Shown: positions 43,544 to 53,954, counted from the stretch's first letter. The stretch: DNA of 64,000 nt from Rhodococcoides fascians A25f (GCF_000760935.2 NZ_CP049744.1:2283001-2347000); one strand, 5' to 3'. Numbers and translations: made by a program. The notes: a model not told the origin generated them from the letters alone.

Positions 43544-44736
43544 CGGTCACGAGTTCCGAACGTGCCCTCCTCGACTCGATCGACGAGCACGAAATTGTCG
43601 GTCTGACAACCGCTTTGATCGATGCGGGCGGTGAGAATCCCGGGGACACCGAGGAGAAGACCGCGAAGGTCCTCGCCGAACACTGTCGCGCACTGGGTTT
43701 CGATGTTCGGACCGTCGAGGTCGCTCCTGGTCGGCCCAACGTCTTCGTGTCCATCGGATCCGACGAGCGGCCAGGGGTGCTGTTCGTGGGCCACTCCGAT
43801 GTGGTCCCCGCTGGTACGGGCTGGACCACCGATCCCTTTTCCGCCGTGGTTCGGGACGGCCGCATCGTCGGCCGCGGGTCCTGCGACATGAAGGGCGGCC
43901 TGGCCGCGGTGGTGGCGGCCATGGCCGCCGTGCTGCGTTCCGGTCTCGCGGACGAGCACCCCATGACGTTGGCGTGCCTGGTCGACGAGGAGGACACTGG
44001 ACTCGGTATCCGAGCTTTCGTCGCTGAACCGCAGCACCGCACGTACAGCTGTTGCGTGGTGGCGGAGCCTACGGATCTGGTCACCATCTACGGCTGCAGA
44101 GGGGCGGCGAACCTGGAGATCGAGGTTCGGGGCCGTTCCGCGCATGCGGGGCAGCCGCGCAACGGAGCCAATGCCATTTCTGCTGCAGCACGCATCATCG
44201 GAATCATCGAGGGCTCCCAGGCCGAACTGGACGCGAACCCCGACCCCGAACTGGGGCCGGCCACCTGGAACGTGGGGACGATAGCGGGAGGTACGGGCAC
44301 CTCGATGGTCGCCGACCGGTGTGTCGTCACCGTCGACCGACGTCTGTTACCGGGCGAGAGCGCCGCCGGGGTCGTCGGAGATCTGCGATCCCGCATCGAA
44401 TCTGCGGAACTCACCGGGTCGGGTATCGATGTCGAGATCGGTATCGCAATGGAAATGCCAGGCTTTCTGACCAGCGTAAACAACGGATTGGTCACTACCG
44501 CAGTGCAATCGGTTATCGACAACGGATTTGGCCGTTCCACTGACATCTGGACGGCATCGTGCGATGGTGGTTTTGTGGCACAGCAGATGGGAATACCCAC
44601 CGTCGTGCTCGGTCCCGGGGAGATCGAAAAACAAGCACATCGGCCGGACGAGTCCGTCGCCGTGCGGCAATTGACCGACAGCGCAAGGGCGTACGCGTTG
44701 ATCGCCACCAGAATTGCTGCACTACCAGGACTTTAG
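43540..44736 (+). CDS. M20 family deacylase/peptidase (ArgE/DapE type)
   Basis: This 398-residue zinc hydrolase has a complete di-metal site: H85 (GHSDVVP), D116 (CDMKGG), catalytic E150 and metal E151 (DEEDTG), E176 (AEPTD) and H367 (KQAHRPDE), plus the dimerisation domain (GRSAHAGQPRNGANA). Such enzymes remove acetyl or succinyl groups from amino acids. Next to an ectoine-hydrolase-like gene it may deacetylate N-alpha-acetyl-2,4-diaminobutyrate, a step done in Proteobacteria by the unrelated DoeB/EutE. The ATG overlaps the aminotransferase stop. Confidence 0.85.
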   Translation: MTVTSSERALLDSIDEHEIVGLTTALIDAGGENPGDTEEKTAKVLAEHCRALGFDVRTVEVAPGRPNVFVSIGSDERPGVLFVGHSDVVPAGTGWTTDPFSAVVRDGRIVGRGSCDMKGGLAAVVAAMAAVLRSGLADEHPMTLACLVDEEDTGLGIRAFVAEPQHRTYSCCVVAEPTDLVTIYGCRGAANLEIEVRGRSAHAGQPRNGANAISAAARIIGIIEGSQAELDANPDPELGPATWNVGTIAGGTGTSMVADRCVVTVDRRLLPGESAAGVVGDLRSRIESAELTGSGIDVEIGIAMEMPGFLTSVNNGLVTTAVQSVIDNGFGRSTDIWTASCDGGFVAQQMGIPTVVLGPGEIEKQAHRPDESVAVRQLTDSARAYALIATRIAALPGL

Positions 44737-44850
44737 CGCTGCACGAGGGGGTTGGCCGAAACGTATGTTCTGCATCGCCGTAATGTCGAACGCTGCGAAG
44801 TACCACACCGACGCTCCACTTTGTCCACAAAAGCGAGAGGTATTTCGACC

Positions 44851-46278
44851 GTGACCGAAAATTCAGGGTCGGCAGCATCGCCGACCGGATATCCCCCCAG
44901 TACCGACACCCTGAGCCCGGACGAGACCAAGATTCTCCACCGCGCCATCGGCGGATCTGCACTCGGCAACGCAGTCGAGTGGTTCGACTACGCGGTGTAC
45001 GGCTATCTCGCCGTCTACATCGCCGCCAACTTCTTCCCGTCCGAGGACGGGGGAGCGAGCCTGCTCTCCACGTTCGCCGTGCTGGCTGCGTCGTTCATCA
45101 TTCGTCCCATCGGCGGCATCGTGCTCGGCCCACTCGGCGACCGCATCGGTCGTCAGAAGGTCCTCGTGCTGACCGTCTCGATGATGACATTGGCCACGGC
45201 GGCGATCGGTATATTGCCGACATTCGACACCATCGGCATCGCCGCACCGTTGCTGCTGCTCGTCTGCCGATTGGTGCAGGGCTTCTCCACCGGCGGTGAG
45301 TACGGCGGCGCAGCTGTGTTCATGGCCGAGTACGCGCCCGACAAGCGGCGCGGATTCTTCGGATCGTTCCTCGAATTCGGCACCCTCGCAGGCACGGTGG
45401 GCGGTGCCACCCTGTGCACCCTGCTCAACGTCGGGCTCGGCGACGAGACCATGGAGGCCTGGGGCTGGCGAATCCCGTTCCTGGTGACGCTTCCGTTGGG
45501 CATCGTTGCGCTGTGGTTGCGGACCCGGCTCGAGGATTCTCCGGTGTTCGCCGAAGCGAAGGAAGACGGCGGCACGGTCGAAGAGGGTGCAGGCGGAGCC
45601 GTCACCTCACTCAAGGCCACCATGACGTACTGGCAGCGGATCCTGATTCTGATGGGATTCGTGCTGCTACTCAACATCGCGTACTACACGGTGCTGACGT
45701 TCTTGCCCTCGTACCTGAGCGACACGTTGGGGCACAGCACGACTCAGTCCAACTTCACCCTCGTGGCGATCATGATCATCATGATGTTGATCATCAACCC
45801 GATCGGTGCTCTGTCCGACCGGGTGGGCCGAAAGCCGTTGCTGCTGGCGGCCTGCGTCGGGTACTTCGTGTTCAGCGTTCCGCTGTTCCTGTTGATCATC
45901 AACACCGGACTGATCGGCCAGAGCATCGGCCTCCTGGGCCTCGGAGTGTTGCTGGTCATCATGTGCTCGTGCGTGTCGTCGACACTGCCCGCACTGTTCC
46001 CCACCCAGGTGCGCTACGGAGCGTTCGCCATCGGATACAACGTCTCGACGGCGCTCTTCGGCGGTACGGCACCGCTGATTCTGACGTTCCTGATCGACCG
46101 GACGGGGTCCAACCTGATCCCGGGTTGGTACATGATGATCGCGGCTGCCATCGCGTTCGTTCCGATTCTGTTGATGCCCGAGACGGCAGGGCGATCACTG
46201 CGCGGAACTCAGTGCCCTGGTGACAACGACGACGAGGTCGCTGCGTCCGGCGTCGAGCTCGTCGGTTACAAGAAGTAG
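44851..46278 (+). CDS. MHS-family MFS transporter (metabolite:H+ symporter, ProP-like)
   Basis: This 475-residue protein has about 12 membrane segments. MHS features are NAVEWFDYAVYGYLA in the first helix, RPIGGIVLGPLGDRIGR in loop 2-3, RLVQGFSTGGEYGGA and DRVGRKPLL. Known members take up osmolytes (ProP), citrate, shikimate or aromatic acids. Position inside the catabolic cluster suggests uptake of its substrate, perhaps ectoine. The start is set at GTG 44851 with AGAGG about 9 nt upstream. A TTG 99 bases earlier would add a non-membrane extension. Confidence 0.85.
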   Translation: MTENSGSAASPTGYPPSTDTLSPDETKILHRAIGGSALGNAVEWFDYAVYGYLAVYIAANFFPSEDGGASLLSTFAVLAASFIIRPIGGIVLGPLGDRIGRQKVLVLTVSMMTLATAAIGILPTFDTIGIAAPLLLLVCRLVQGFSTGGEYGGAAVFMAEYAPDKRRGFFGSFLEFGTLAGTVGGATLCTLLNVGLGDETMEAWGWRIPFLVTLPLGIVALWLRTRLEDSPVFAEAKEDGGTVEEGAGGAVTSLKATMTYWQRILILMGFVLLLNIAYYTVLTFLPSYLSDTLGHSTTQSNFTLVAIMIIMMLIINPIGALSDRVGRKPLLLAACVGYFVFSVPLFLLIINTGLIGQSIGLLGLGVLLVIMCSCVSSTLPALFPTQVRYGAFAIGYNVSTALFGGTAPLILTFLIDRTGSNLIPGWYMMIAAAIAFVPILLMPETAGRSLRGTQCPGDNDDEVAASGVELVGYKK

Positions 46279-46280
46279 AA

Positions 46281-47237
46281 GTGGCACCGGTTCTCGTCGT
46301 TCTGCACGCCGGCGATCTTCCCGACGGACTCGAGTCCGTCGCGGAGGTCGCCGACGTCAGGTACGCCACGGCCGACACCCTCGCGGATGCAGTCGACGGT
46401 GCCGACGCATTGCTGCTGTGGGATTTCTTCTCGCCTGCAGTCGAATCCGCGTGGCCGCGCTGCGGGTCGCTGAAGTGGATCCATATCGCCGCTGCCGGCG
46501 TGGACTCGTTGATGTTCGGCCAGTTGGTGGAATCCGATGTGGTCGTGACCAATTCACGTGGCGTCTTCGATCGACCGATCGCCGAGTTCGTGCTGGCTCA
46601 GATCCTCGCGTTCGCCAAGGACTCCGAACGTTCACGTGCACTGCAGCATTCGAAGATCTGGCGACACCGTGAGACCGAACGCATCGACGGTGCACACGCG
46701 ATGATCGTGGGCACCGGAGCGATCGGTCGCGCCATCGCGACTCTGCTGAGTGCTGTGGGAATGTCGGTCTCGGGCGTGGGTCGAACAGCACGAGAAGGCG
46801 ACCGAGACTTCGGTACCGTCTACGCCAGTGATGATCTGGCGGACGAAGTAGCGCGGGCCGACTTCCTGGTTCTGGTTGCCCCGTTGACCGAACAGACGAG
46901 GGGTTTGGTCGACGATTCGGTGTTGACCGCAATGAAGCCCGGCGCGCGGGTGATCAACGTGGGCCGCGGCGAGCTGCTCGATACCGAGGCACTGTTGAAG
47001 CATCTCGGCAGCGGACACATCACCGGTGCCGCGCTGGACGTGTTCGAGACCGAGCCGCTCTCGGCCGACCATCCGTTGTGGACGGCCGAGAACGTGATTC
47101 TCACCCCGCACATGAGCGGCGACGCGTCGGGGTGGAAGCAGCGACTCGCAGAGGTGTTCGCCCACAACGCACGTCGATACTTCCGGGGCGAACCCCTGCT
47201 CAATGTCGTGGACAAGAAGCTCGGCTTCGTGGTGTGA
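46281..47237 (+). CDS. D-isomer-specific 2-hydroxyacid dehydrogenase
   Basis: This 318-residue NAD(P)-dependent oxidoreductase has a Rossmann motif GTGAIGRAIA, the arginine in INVGRGELLD, glutamate in DVFETEPL and histidine in LTPHMSG. The enzyme interconverts a 2-oxoacid and a D-2-hydroxyacid. It begins 2 bp after the transporter stop, so it is in the same operon. Together with the FAD/Fe-S D-hydroxyacid-type oxidase at 35678 it could belong to one route, but the substrate is unknown. Confidence 0.85.
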   Translation: MAPVLVVLHAGDLPDGLESVAEVADVRYATADTLADAVDGADALLLWDFFSPAVESAWPRCGSLKWIHIAAAGVDSLMFGQLVESDVVVTNSRGVFDRPIAEFVLAQILAFAKDSERSRALQHSKIWRHRETERIDGAHAMIVGTGAIGRAIATLLSAVGMSVSGVGRTAREGDRDFGTVYASDDLADEVARADFLVLVAPLTEQTRGLVDDSVLTAMKPGARVINVGRGELLDTEALLKHLGSGHITGAALDVFETEPLSADHPLWTAENVILTPHMSGDASGWKQRLAEVFAHNARRYFRGEPLLNVVDKKLGFVV

Positions 47238-47241
47238 GACC

Positions 47242-48360
47242 TCAGTAGGCCCGCTCGTACTGCGGTGCCACGGCGGGAGACATCTCCACACCGAGTTCGC
47301 GGGCAGCGCGCCGTGGCCAGTACGGATCACGCAGTAGCTCGCGCGCAAGCAGCACGGCCGTCGCCTCGCCCAGCGAGACGATGTCCTCCGCCTGCTTGGG
47401 TTCGGTGATCATGCCGACCGCGGCGGCGGGCATCGTGGTCTCGTTCTGGATTCGCCGTGCGAACGGAACCTGGTAGCCGGGACCGACCGGAATCTTGGCG
47501 TGCACGTTTCCTCCGGTGGAGGTATCGACCAGATCCACCCCGTGTTCGGTGAGGATCTGGGACAACGCGACGGTCTGATCAGAGGTCCAACTCGGAGCCT
47601 CCAGTTCGGCTGCACCCTCGGTACTCTCCGGCTCGTCGAGCCAATCCGTCGCCGACAGCCGGACGAACACCGGAAGCTCGGCCGGCCACACCTCACGGAC
47701 CGCGTCGACCACCTCGATCAATAGCCGGGTACGGCCGGCGAAGTCGCCGCCGTAGGCGTCGGTGCGGGTGTTGCTCGCGGGCGACAGGAACTGGTGTAAC
47801 AGGTATCCGTGCGCGCCGTGAACTTCGGCCACCTTGAACCCGGCCTTCAGTGCGCGCTGCGCCGCAGAGCGAAAGTCGTCCACGATCTTCGCGATGTCGT
47901 CGTCGGTTGCCTCGCGGGGCGTCGCGTAATCACCGAAGGCGACTGCGCTCGGACCGACGGTCTCCCAGCTACGGGGATCCTCCGCGGGTAGCGACTTGCC
48001 GCCGAGCCAGGGAGCAGCTGTGGAACCCTTGCGGCCCGCGTGTGCCAGCTGGATGCCAGGAACGCTTCCGAAGGACGCGATCTCGGCGACGATCTTCGCC
48101 AATGCATCGGCCTGGGTGTCGTTCCAGATGCCGAGGTCCGACGGGCTGATGCGACCTTCCGGGCTGACTGCGGTGGCCTCGGTGATGATCAGGCCTGCCC
48201 CGCCGACCGCGCGGCTGACCAGATGGGTGCGGTGCCAGTCACCCGCAACGCCGACGTACTGGCCGGCGTCGTCGGCGGAGTACTGGCACATCGGTGCCAT
48301 CCATACCCGGTTGGGAAAGGTGACCTCGCGCAGGGTCAGAGGCTCGAACAAGGCACTCAC
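47242..48360 (-). CDS. NADH:flavin oxidoreductase, old yellow enzyme family (YqjM-like)
   Basis: This 372-residue FMN enzyme reduces activated C=C bonds. MAPMCQYS contains the cysteine typical of the YqjM class. AEVHGAHGYLLHQFLSPASNTRTDAYGG is the substrate and FMN loop, with more FMN contacts in DLVDTSTGGN. GTG 48360 has GGAGG 9 nt upstream. A longer frame to 48432 would cross the proA promoter side. It converges on the dehydrogenase gene with a 4-bp gap and is divergent from proA. Confidence 0.9.
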   Translation of the reverse strand: MSALFEPLTLREVTFPNRVWMAPMCQYSADDAGQYVGVAGDWHRTHLVSRAVGGAGLIITEATAVSPEGRISPSDLGIWNDTQADALAKIVAEIASFGSVPGIQLAHAGRKGSTAAPWLGGKSLPAEDPRSWETVGPSAVAFGDYATPREATDDDIAKIVDDFRSAAQRALKAGFKVAEVHGAHGYLLHQFLSPASNTRTDAYGGDFAGRTRLLIEVVDAVREVWPAELPVFVRLSATDWLDEPESTEGAAELEAPSWTSDQTVALSQILTEHGVDLVDTSTGGNVHAKIPVGPGYQVPFARRIQNETTMPAAAVGMITEPKQAEDIVSLGEATAVLLARELLRDPYWPRRAARELGVEMSPAVAPQYERAY

Positions 48361-48460
48361 AGGTGGTTCCTCCGGTCTGTCGGTGTCGACGTCGACGACG
48401 TCGGTGATCTCCACGTCGTGCTGCAACGACACGGCGACACCGCTTCATTCCCGGCCCCAT

Positions 48461-48466
48461 TAGTGT
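48461..48466 (+). promoter_or_regulatory. proA -10 box (leaderless)
   Basis: TAGTGT stands 7 nt before the proA ATG, and no ribosome binding site is present. A -35 could not be identified. Confidence 0.5.
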
Positions 48467-48473
48467 GTAGTTC

Positions 48474-49754
48474 ATGACTGCTTCCGTCTCGGCCGAATCG
48501 GTGCCCACGACGCTCGACGAGCGTGAGAGCGTGCATGCGGCCGCTCGTCGGGCACGGATCGCCTCGCGTGCGCTGGCGTTGCTGACGACCGCGGAGAAGG
48601 ATTCGTTGCTGCATACCGCCGCCGATGCCGTGGTTGCTGCTGCGGATTCGGTCCTGGCTGCGAACGCGGCCGACATCGAGATCGCGCGGGCAGCAGGTAC
48701 CGACGAGGGGTTGCTGGATCGACTGCGTTTGACCGGATCGCGCATCGACGGCATCGCGGCGGGCCTGCGACAGGTGGCCGCGCTGCCGGATCCGATCGGC
48801 GGGGTCATCCGCGGTTCGACGCTCCCCAACGGGCTCGAGATTCGGCAGGTGCGTGTCCCGCTCGGGGTGGTGGGCATGGTCTACGAGGCGCGCCCCAACG
48901 TCACCGTCGATGCGTTCGGTCTCGCGTTCAAGTCCGGCAACGCGGTGTTGCTGCGCGGTTCGTCCTCGGCGGCACAGTCCAACGCAGCATTGGTCGGCGC
49001 CCTGCAAGGGGCGTTGCGCGAACACGGTCTGCCCGAGGCCGCCGTGCAACTGCTGGGCAGTGCGGACCGTGCCACGGTCACCCACCTGATCCAGGCGCGC
49101 GGTCTGGTGGACGTGGTGATCCCCCGCGGGGGCGCGGGGCTGATCGCTGCCGTCGTTCGCGATGCCACGGTCCCGACCATCGAGACCGGAGTCGGAAACT
49201 GCCACGTGTACGTCCACTCCTCGGCCGATCCTGACATCGCCGAGAAGATCGTGCTCAACGCCAAGACCCGCCGAGTCAGTGTCTGCAACGCCGCCGAGAC
49301 CGTGCTGGTCGACGCTGCGATCGCCGACACCATGGTGCCGCGGCTGCTGCAGGCGTTCCAGATGCACAGCGTCACGGTGCACGGCGACCTGCCCGGACTG
49401 GTCCCCGCTCATGACGAGGACTGGTCGCAGGAGTACCTCTCACTCGACATCGCGCTGAAGGTCGTGGGCGGCATCGACGAGGCGATCGAGCACATCGATC
49501 GCTACGGAACCGGACACACCGAGGCGATCGTCGCATCCGATATCGGTGCCGCGCGCGAGTTCACTCAACGCGTCGATGCGGCTGCCGTGATGGTCAATGC
49601 CTCCACCGCCTTCACCGACGGCGAGCAATTCGGCTTCGGTGCCGAGATCGGCATCTCCACCCAGAAGCTGCACGCCCGAGGGCCCATGGGATTGCCCGAA
49701 CTGACCTCGACCAAATGGACCGTGTGGGGCGACGGACACGTCCGAGATGTCTGA
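48474..49754 (+). CDS. proA: gamma-glutamyl phosphate reductase
   Basis: This 426-residue aldehyde-dehydrogenase-fold enzyme reduces gamma-glutamyl phosphate in proline synthesis. It shows [29 protein letters not shown], the catalytic cysteine in [12 protein letters not shown] and the C-terminal [14 protein letters not shown]. It works with ProB, encoded about 21 kb upstream. The proB-proA gap in this genome contains the accessory block. Confidence 0.96.
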   Translation: MTASVSAESVPTTLDERESVHAAARRARIASRALALLTTAEKDSLLHTAADAVVAAADSVLAANAADIEIARAAGTDEGLLDRLRLTGSRIDGIAAGLRQVAALPDPIGGVIRGSTLPNGLEIRQVRVPLGVVGMVYEARPNVTVDAFGLAFKSGNAVLLRGSSSAAQSNAALVGALQGALREHGLPEAAVQLLGSADRATVTHLIQARGLVDVVIPRGGAGLIAAVVRDATVPTIETGVGNCHVYVHSSADPDIAEKIVLNAKTRRVSVCNAAETVLVDAAIADTMVPRLLQAFQMHSVTVHGDLPGLVPAHDEDWSQEYLSLDIALKVVGGIDEAIEHIDRYGTGHTEAIVASDIGAAREFTQRVDAAAVMVNASTAFTDGEQFGFGAEIGISTQKLHARGPMGLPELTSTKWTVWGDGHVRDV

Positions 49755-49798
49755 CGCCTCTGCCGTACCGGTCAAATCCGATCATCAGGAGTTGTGAC

Positions 49799-50680
49799 GT
49801 GGATCGTGCCCTACCGACGACACCCCCGCTGTTCGCGAGTGTGAACGACGTCCTCGAGCGTCTGGCAGAAACGGGCTATCTGGCCGACAAGGCCACGGCA
49901 ACCTCGGTCTTTCTCGCCGACCGCCTCGGCAAGCCGCTGCTGATCGAGGGTCCGGCGGGTGTGGGCAAGACCGAACTCGCTCGTGCCGTGGCCCAGACGA
50001 CGGGTGCCGAGCTGGTGCGGTTGCAGTGCTACGAGGGCGTCGACGAGGCCCGCGCCCTGTACGAGTGGAATCACGCAAAGCAGATCCTGCGGATCCAGTC
50101 GGGAACCGGTGGCGATTGGGATTCGACCAAGCTGGACGTCTTCTCGGAGGAGTTCCTGCTGGCGCGGCCGCTGCTGCAGGCCATTCGGCGTAGCGACCCC
50201 ACCGTGCTGCTCATCGACGAGACCGACAAGGCCGACGTCGAGATCGAAGGACTGCTGCTCGAGGTGCTCAGCGACTTCGCGATCACCATTCCCGAGCTCG
50301 GCACCATCACTGCGGAGCGCACTCCGTTCGTGGTGCTGACCTCCAACGCCACTCGCGAACTGTCGGAGGCCCTCAAGCGCCGCTGCCTCTTCCTGCACCT
50401 CGATTTCCCCGACGCGGAACTCGAGCGTCGCATCCTGGCCAGTCGGGTTCCGGAACTGCCCGAGGCGATCGCCGAGCAGATGGTCAAGACCGTCCGTGTG
50501 CTTCGGGGTATGCAACTCAAGAAGTTGCCTTCCGTGGCCGAGACGATCGACTGGGGTCGTACGCTGTTGGCCCTCGGTATGGACACCCTCGACGACGATG
50601 CGGTCCGGTCGACGCTGGGAGTGATACTCAAGCATCAGTCCGATCAGGTGCGTGCTGCCGCCGAACTGCGGCTGAACTGA
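49799..50680 (+). CDS. MoxR-type AAA ATPase
   Basis: This 293-residue AAA+ protein has Walker A EGPAGVGKTEL, Walker B TVLLIDETDKAD, sensor VLTSNATRELSEALKRRC and arginine finger. MoxR proteins act as chaperones for VWA-domain partners, and one follows directly. The GTG at 49799 is fixed by AGGAG 7 nt upstream. The equivalent pair in M. tuberculosis lies at the same place after proA. Confidence 0.88.
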   Translation: MDRALPTTPPLFASVNDVLERLAETGYLADKATATSVFLADRLGKPLLIEGPAGVGKTELARAVAQTTGAELVRLQCYEGVDEARALYEWNHAKQILRIQSGTGGDWDSTKLDVFSEEFLLARPLLQAIRRSDPTVLLIDETDKADVEIEGLLLEVLSDFAITIPELGTITAERTPFVVLTSNATRELSEALKRRCLFLHLDFPDAELERRILASRVPELPEAIAEQMVKTVRVLRGMQLKKLPSVAETIDWGRTLLALGMDTLDDDAVRSTLGVILKHQSDQVRAAAELRLN

Positions 50681-50681
50681 C

Positions 50682-52097
50682 ATGTTGGCCCCGCACGGAA
50701 TTCCCGGGCATCTGGTCGGCTTCGTCGAGGCTTTGAGAAAGCGCGGAATCTCGGTGGGGCCGTCGGAAACCGTCGATGCCGGACGCGTCCTGTCGGTCCT
50801 GGATCTACTCGACCGCGAAGCCGTGCGCGAGGGGCTGGCCTGCTCGTTGTTGCGACGACCGACGCATCGCGGGGTGTTCGATGCCTTGTTCGACCTGTGG
50901 TTTCCGGTGGCGTCGGGCACGAGGGACTCGGGACAGATCGACACTGCGCTGCCCCGCACGGACGGCGGCGAGGTCGACATCGATGCGCTCCGAGAGTTGC
51001 TGGTGGATCTGCTGTCCGACGATTCGGCCGAGGCCGCGGAGTTGACCCAGATGCTGGCGGCGCAGATGGTGGAGGAACTCGGTCAGTACAAATCCTCGAA
51101 CGGGCCGTCGTTCTCGGCCTATCAAGCCCTGCGCGATGTTGCCCCCGATACGTTGTTGCGCAAGATCCTCGACGGGCTACTCGGCCGCGCCGACGACACA
51201 CCGGATCGGCCGACCGACGACTACGAATCGGAAGTGGCCAAACGTACTGCAGCGCAACGAATCGCAGACCTTCGCAAGATGGTCGAGAACGAGACGAGGC
51301 GGCGGTCGGCCGAGAAGCTGGGCCGCGAGCGGGTGGCGAGTTACGGTGTGCCCAAGCTGGCCGAGGAGGTCGACTTCCTGCGGGCCTCGGATACGGAGAT
51401 GGCGGCGCTGCGACGCAACGTCACCCCGCTGGCCCGGCTGCTTGCCTCACGACTTGCGGTGCGGCGCAGCAGAAGCAGGCACGGCTCGATCGATCTGCGA
51501 CGCACCCTGCGCAAGTCGATGTCCACCGGCGGCATTCCGATCGACTTGGTGGAGCGCAAGCCGCGTCGAGCACGCCCCGAATTGGTTGTGCTGTGCGATG
51601 TCTCGGGCTCGGTGGCGGGATTCAGTAACTTCACCCTGTTGTTGGTACACGCACTGCGAGAGCAGTTCTCGCGCGTTCGAATCTTTGCCTTCATCGATTC
51701 CACCGACGAGGTGACGCGATTCTTCGACTCCGGCTCCGACCTCGGTGCCGCGATGAGCCGCATCATCCGGGAGTCCGATCTGGTGACGTACGACGGCCAC
51801 TCGGACTACGGCCACGCGCTGACGACGTTCGACGAGAAGTACGCGCATGCGGTCACCAGTCGCAGTTCGGTGTTGATTCTCGGCGACGCCCGCACCAATT
51901 ACCGCGAACCCAAGCTGCCCGCGTTGGCCCACATCGTCTCGGTGGCCAAGCATGCGTATTGGCTCAATCCCGAACCGAAAGCGCAGTGGGGATCCGGCGA
52001 TTCGGCGGCCAAGGTGTACGCAGACGTGATCGCCATGCACGAGTGCCGATCCGCCCAGCAGCTCGCCACCGTGGTCTCACGTCTGCTGCCGGTGTGA
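50682..52097 (+). CDS. VWA domain (CoxE-like) protein
   Basis: This 471-residue partner of the MoxR ATPase has a helical N-terminal half (coiled-coil-like stretch [20 protein letters not shown]) and a C-terminal von Willebrand A domain with the MIDAS motif [11 protein letters not shown]. The ATG follows the ATPase stop by one base. In carboxydotrophs CoxD/CoxE pairs mature an enzyme's metal site. No such enzyme is nearby, and the client is unknown. Confidence 0.85.
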   Translation: MLAPHGIPGHLVGFVEALRKRGISVGPSETVDAGRVLSVLDLLDREAVREGLACSLLRRPTHRGVFDALFDLWFPVASGTRDSGQIDTALPRTDGGEVDIDALRELLVDLLSDDSAEAAELTQMLAAQMVEELGQYKSSNGPSFSAYQALRDVAPDTLLRKILDGLLGRADDTPDRPTDDYESEVAKRTAAQRIADLRKMVENETRRRSAEKLGRERVASYGVPKLAEEVDFLRASDTEMAALRRNVTPLARLLASRLAVRRSRSRHGSIDLRRTLRKSMSTGGIPIDLVERKPRRARPELVVLCDVSGSVAGFSNFTLLLVHALREQFSRVRIFAFIDSTDEVTRFFDSGSDLGAAMSRIIRESDLVTYDGHSDYGHALTTFDEKYAHAVTSRSSVLILGDARTNYREPKLPALAHIVSVAKHAYWLNPEPKAQWGSGDSAAKVYADVIAMHECRSAQQLATVVSRLLPV

Positions 52098-52127
52098 GGC
52101 GTGTGACGCCCGGTAGCGCCGCGGACG

Positions 52128-52133
52128 TAGAAT
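52128..52133 (+). promoter_or_regulatory. nadD -10 box (leaderless)
   Basis: TAGAAT is followed 8 nt later by the GTG at 52142. It starts a new transcript for the nadD-rsfS-gpgP-octT-degV run. Confidence 0.5.
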
Positions 52134-52141
52134 CGACGGTT

Positions 52142-52918
52142 GTGCAGCACGAATACGACCCCGGTGACGACACAGGGAAGCAGTCCGTTCGCCGTTTGGG
52201 CGTGATGGGTGGCACCTTCGACCCGATACACCACGGGCACCTCGTCGCTGCCAGCGAAGTGGCGAACAAGTTCGGTCTGGACGAGGTCATCTTCGTCCCC
52301 ACCGGAAACCCCTGGCAGAAGGAAGGGACTTCGGTCAGCCCAGCGGAAGACCGCTACCTGATGACCGTGATCGCGACCGCGTCCAACCCCCGATTCTCCG
52401 TCAGCCGCGTGGACGTCGATCGCGAGAAGTCGACCTACACCGTCGACACCCTGCGCGATCTGCGGGCGCAGCACCCCAATGCCGAGCTGTTCTTCATCAC
52501 CGGCGCGGACGCCCTCGAGTCGATCCTGACGTGGCAGAACTGGGAGGAGCTGTTCGAGCTCGCCAAGTTCGTCGGAGTCTCGCGCCCGGGGTTCGAGCTG
52601 GGCGTCGAACATCTGGCCAACCACCTCCGGTCGTTGCCTGCCGGCACCCTCACATTGATGGAAATCCCGGCACTCGCGATATCGTCGACGGACTGTCGAC
52701 TTCGAGCCGGTGAGAATCGGCCGGTCTGGTACCTCGTACCGGACGGCGTCGTGCAATACATCTCGAAGAGAAATCTCTACAGACCACGAGGCGCGCTGCG
52801 CCTCGACGGATCCGTCACCATGTCGGAGCCGGCACCCCAGAAGAAGCAACCGGAAGGGCCGGTCACCAGCGCAATGACCGCGAACCCGAACCATACGAGT
52901 GGGAGTACACCCAAGTGA
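52142..52918 (+). CDS. nadD: nicotinate-nucleotide adenylyltransferase
   Basis: This 258-residue enzyme makes deamido-NAD from nicotinate mononucleotide and ATP. The nucleotidyltransferase motif is [15 protein letters not shown] (near residue 20), and ISSTDCRLR is the second ATP motif. The GTG at 52142 follows a -10 box by 8 nt. A 45-residue tail extends beyond the core. The stop overlaps rsfS (GTGA). Confidence 0.94.
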   Translation: MQHEYDPGDDTGKQSVRRLGVMGGTFDPIHHGHLVAASEVANKFGLDEVIFVPTGNPWQKEGTSVSPAEDRYLMTVIATASNPRFSVSRVDVDREKSTYTVDTLRDLRAQHPNAELFFITGADALESILTWQNWEELFELAKFVGVSRPGFELGVEHLANHLRSLPAGTLTLMEIPALAISSTDCRLRAGENRPVWYLVPDGVVQYISKRNLYRPRGALRLDGSVTMSEPAPQKKQPEGPVTSAMTANPNHTSGSTPK

Positions 52919-53304
52919 CTGCAACAGCCGAAGCCGCCGAGATGGCGCGTATCGCCGCGCTCGCAGCCGACGACAAACTGGCCAGCGACGTGGTGATCCT
53001 CGACGTCTCCGACCAGCTCTACATCACCGATTGCTTCGTGATCGCCTCTGCGCCCAACGAGCGTCAGGTCAACTCGATCGTGGACAACATCGAGGATCAG
53101 CTGCGTGAAGCCGGACACAAGCCGGTCCGCCGCGAGGGCACCAAGGAAGGTCGCTGGGCGCTGTTGGACTACTCCGACATCGTCGTCCACGTCCAGCACA
53201 ACGAAGAGCGCAACTTCTATGCCCTCGAGCGGTTGTGGAAGGACTGCCCGACCATCGAGGTCCCCGGTCTCGGACAGCACCCGGCTGCGGAATCGGAGCA
53301 ATGA
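52915..53304 (+). CDS. rsfS: ribosomal silencing factor RsfS (iojap family)
   Basis: This 129-residue protein binds L14 and keeps the ribosomal subunits apart during starvation. Motifs are [22 protein letters not shown] and [24 protein letters not shown] overlaps the nadD stop, and its end overlaps gpgP by ATGA. Confidence 0.94.
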   Translation: MTATAEAAEMARIAALAADDKLASDVVILDVSDQLYITDCFVIASAPNERQVNSIVDNIEDQLREAGHKPVRREGTKEGRWALLDYSDIVVHVQHNEERNFYALERLWKDCPTIEVPGLGQHPAAESEQ

Positions 53305-53954
53305 TCCGACGGCTCATCCTGCTTCGGCACGGTCAGACGGAATACAACGCCACCGACCGCATGCAGGGTCAGCTCGATACCGATCTGTCCGAGCTCGGTC
53401 GCACCCAAGCCAAGACGGCCGCTGCCGAGCTGGCGACGCGTGAGCCGATTCGGATCGTCTCTTCCGACCTCCGCCGGGCTCTCGACACTGCCGTTGCCCT
53501 GGGCGACGCTGCCGGGGTTTCGGTGACGCAGGACGAGCGCCTGCGCGAAACCCATCTCGGCGAGTGGCAGGGTCTCACCCACACCGAGGTCGACGACATC
53601 GCACCCGGCGCTCGGCCGGCGTGGCGAGCCGATGCCACCATCGCTCCACCGGGCGGGGAGAGCCGTATCGACGTCGCCCGTCGCAGTGTTCCGCTGGTTC
53701 GCGAGCTACTGAGCGGCGTCCCCGAGTGGGGTGCCGATGGCGACCAACGGCCACTGGTACTCGTGGCGCACGGCGGCCTGATCGCGGCACTGACGGCAGC
53801 GTTGCTCGATTTGCCGACGGATCGGTGGCCGGTGCTCGGCGGGCTCGCCAACACCAGCTGGGTGCAGCTCGGCGCGCACGGAGCGGGCGCTCAGCCGTCC
53901 TGGCGTTTGGACGTGTGGAACGCCTCGGCGCGAGTGGCCAGTGACGTCCTCTGA
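53301..53954 (+). CDS. gpgP: histidine phosphatase, probable glucosyl-3-phosphoglycerate phosphatase
   Basis: This 217-residue phosphatase has the RHG motif [10 protein letters not shown] with the phosphorylated histidine, [11 protein letters not shown] and the second histidine in VLVAHGGLI. The M. tuberculosis protein at the same locus (Rv2419c) dephosphorylates glucosyl-3-phosphoglycerate in methylglucose lipopolysaccharide synthesis. The octT neighbour supports the same role. It overlaps rsfS by 4 bp and octT by 14 bp. Confidence 0.85.
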   Translation: MIRRLILLRHGQTEYNATDRMQGQLDTDLSELGRTQAKTAAAELATREPIRIVSSDLRRALDTAVALGDAAGVSVTQDERLRETHLGEWQGLTHTEVDDIAPGARPAWRADATIAPPGGESRIDVARRSVPLVRELLSGVPEWGADGDQRPLVLVAHGGLIAALTAALLDLPTDRWPVLGGLANTSWVQLGAHGAGAQPSWRLDVWNASARVASDVL

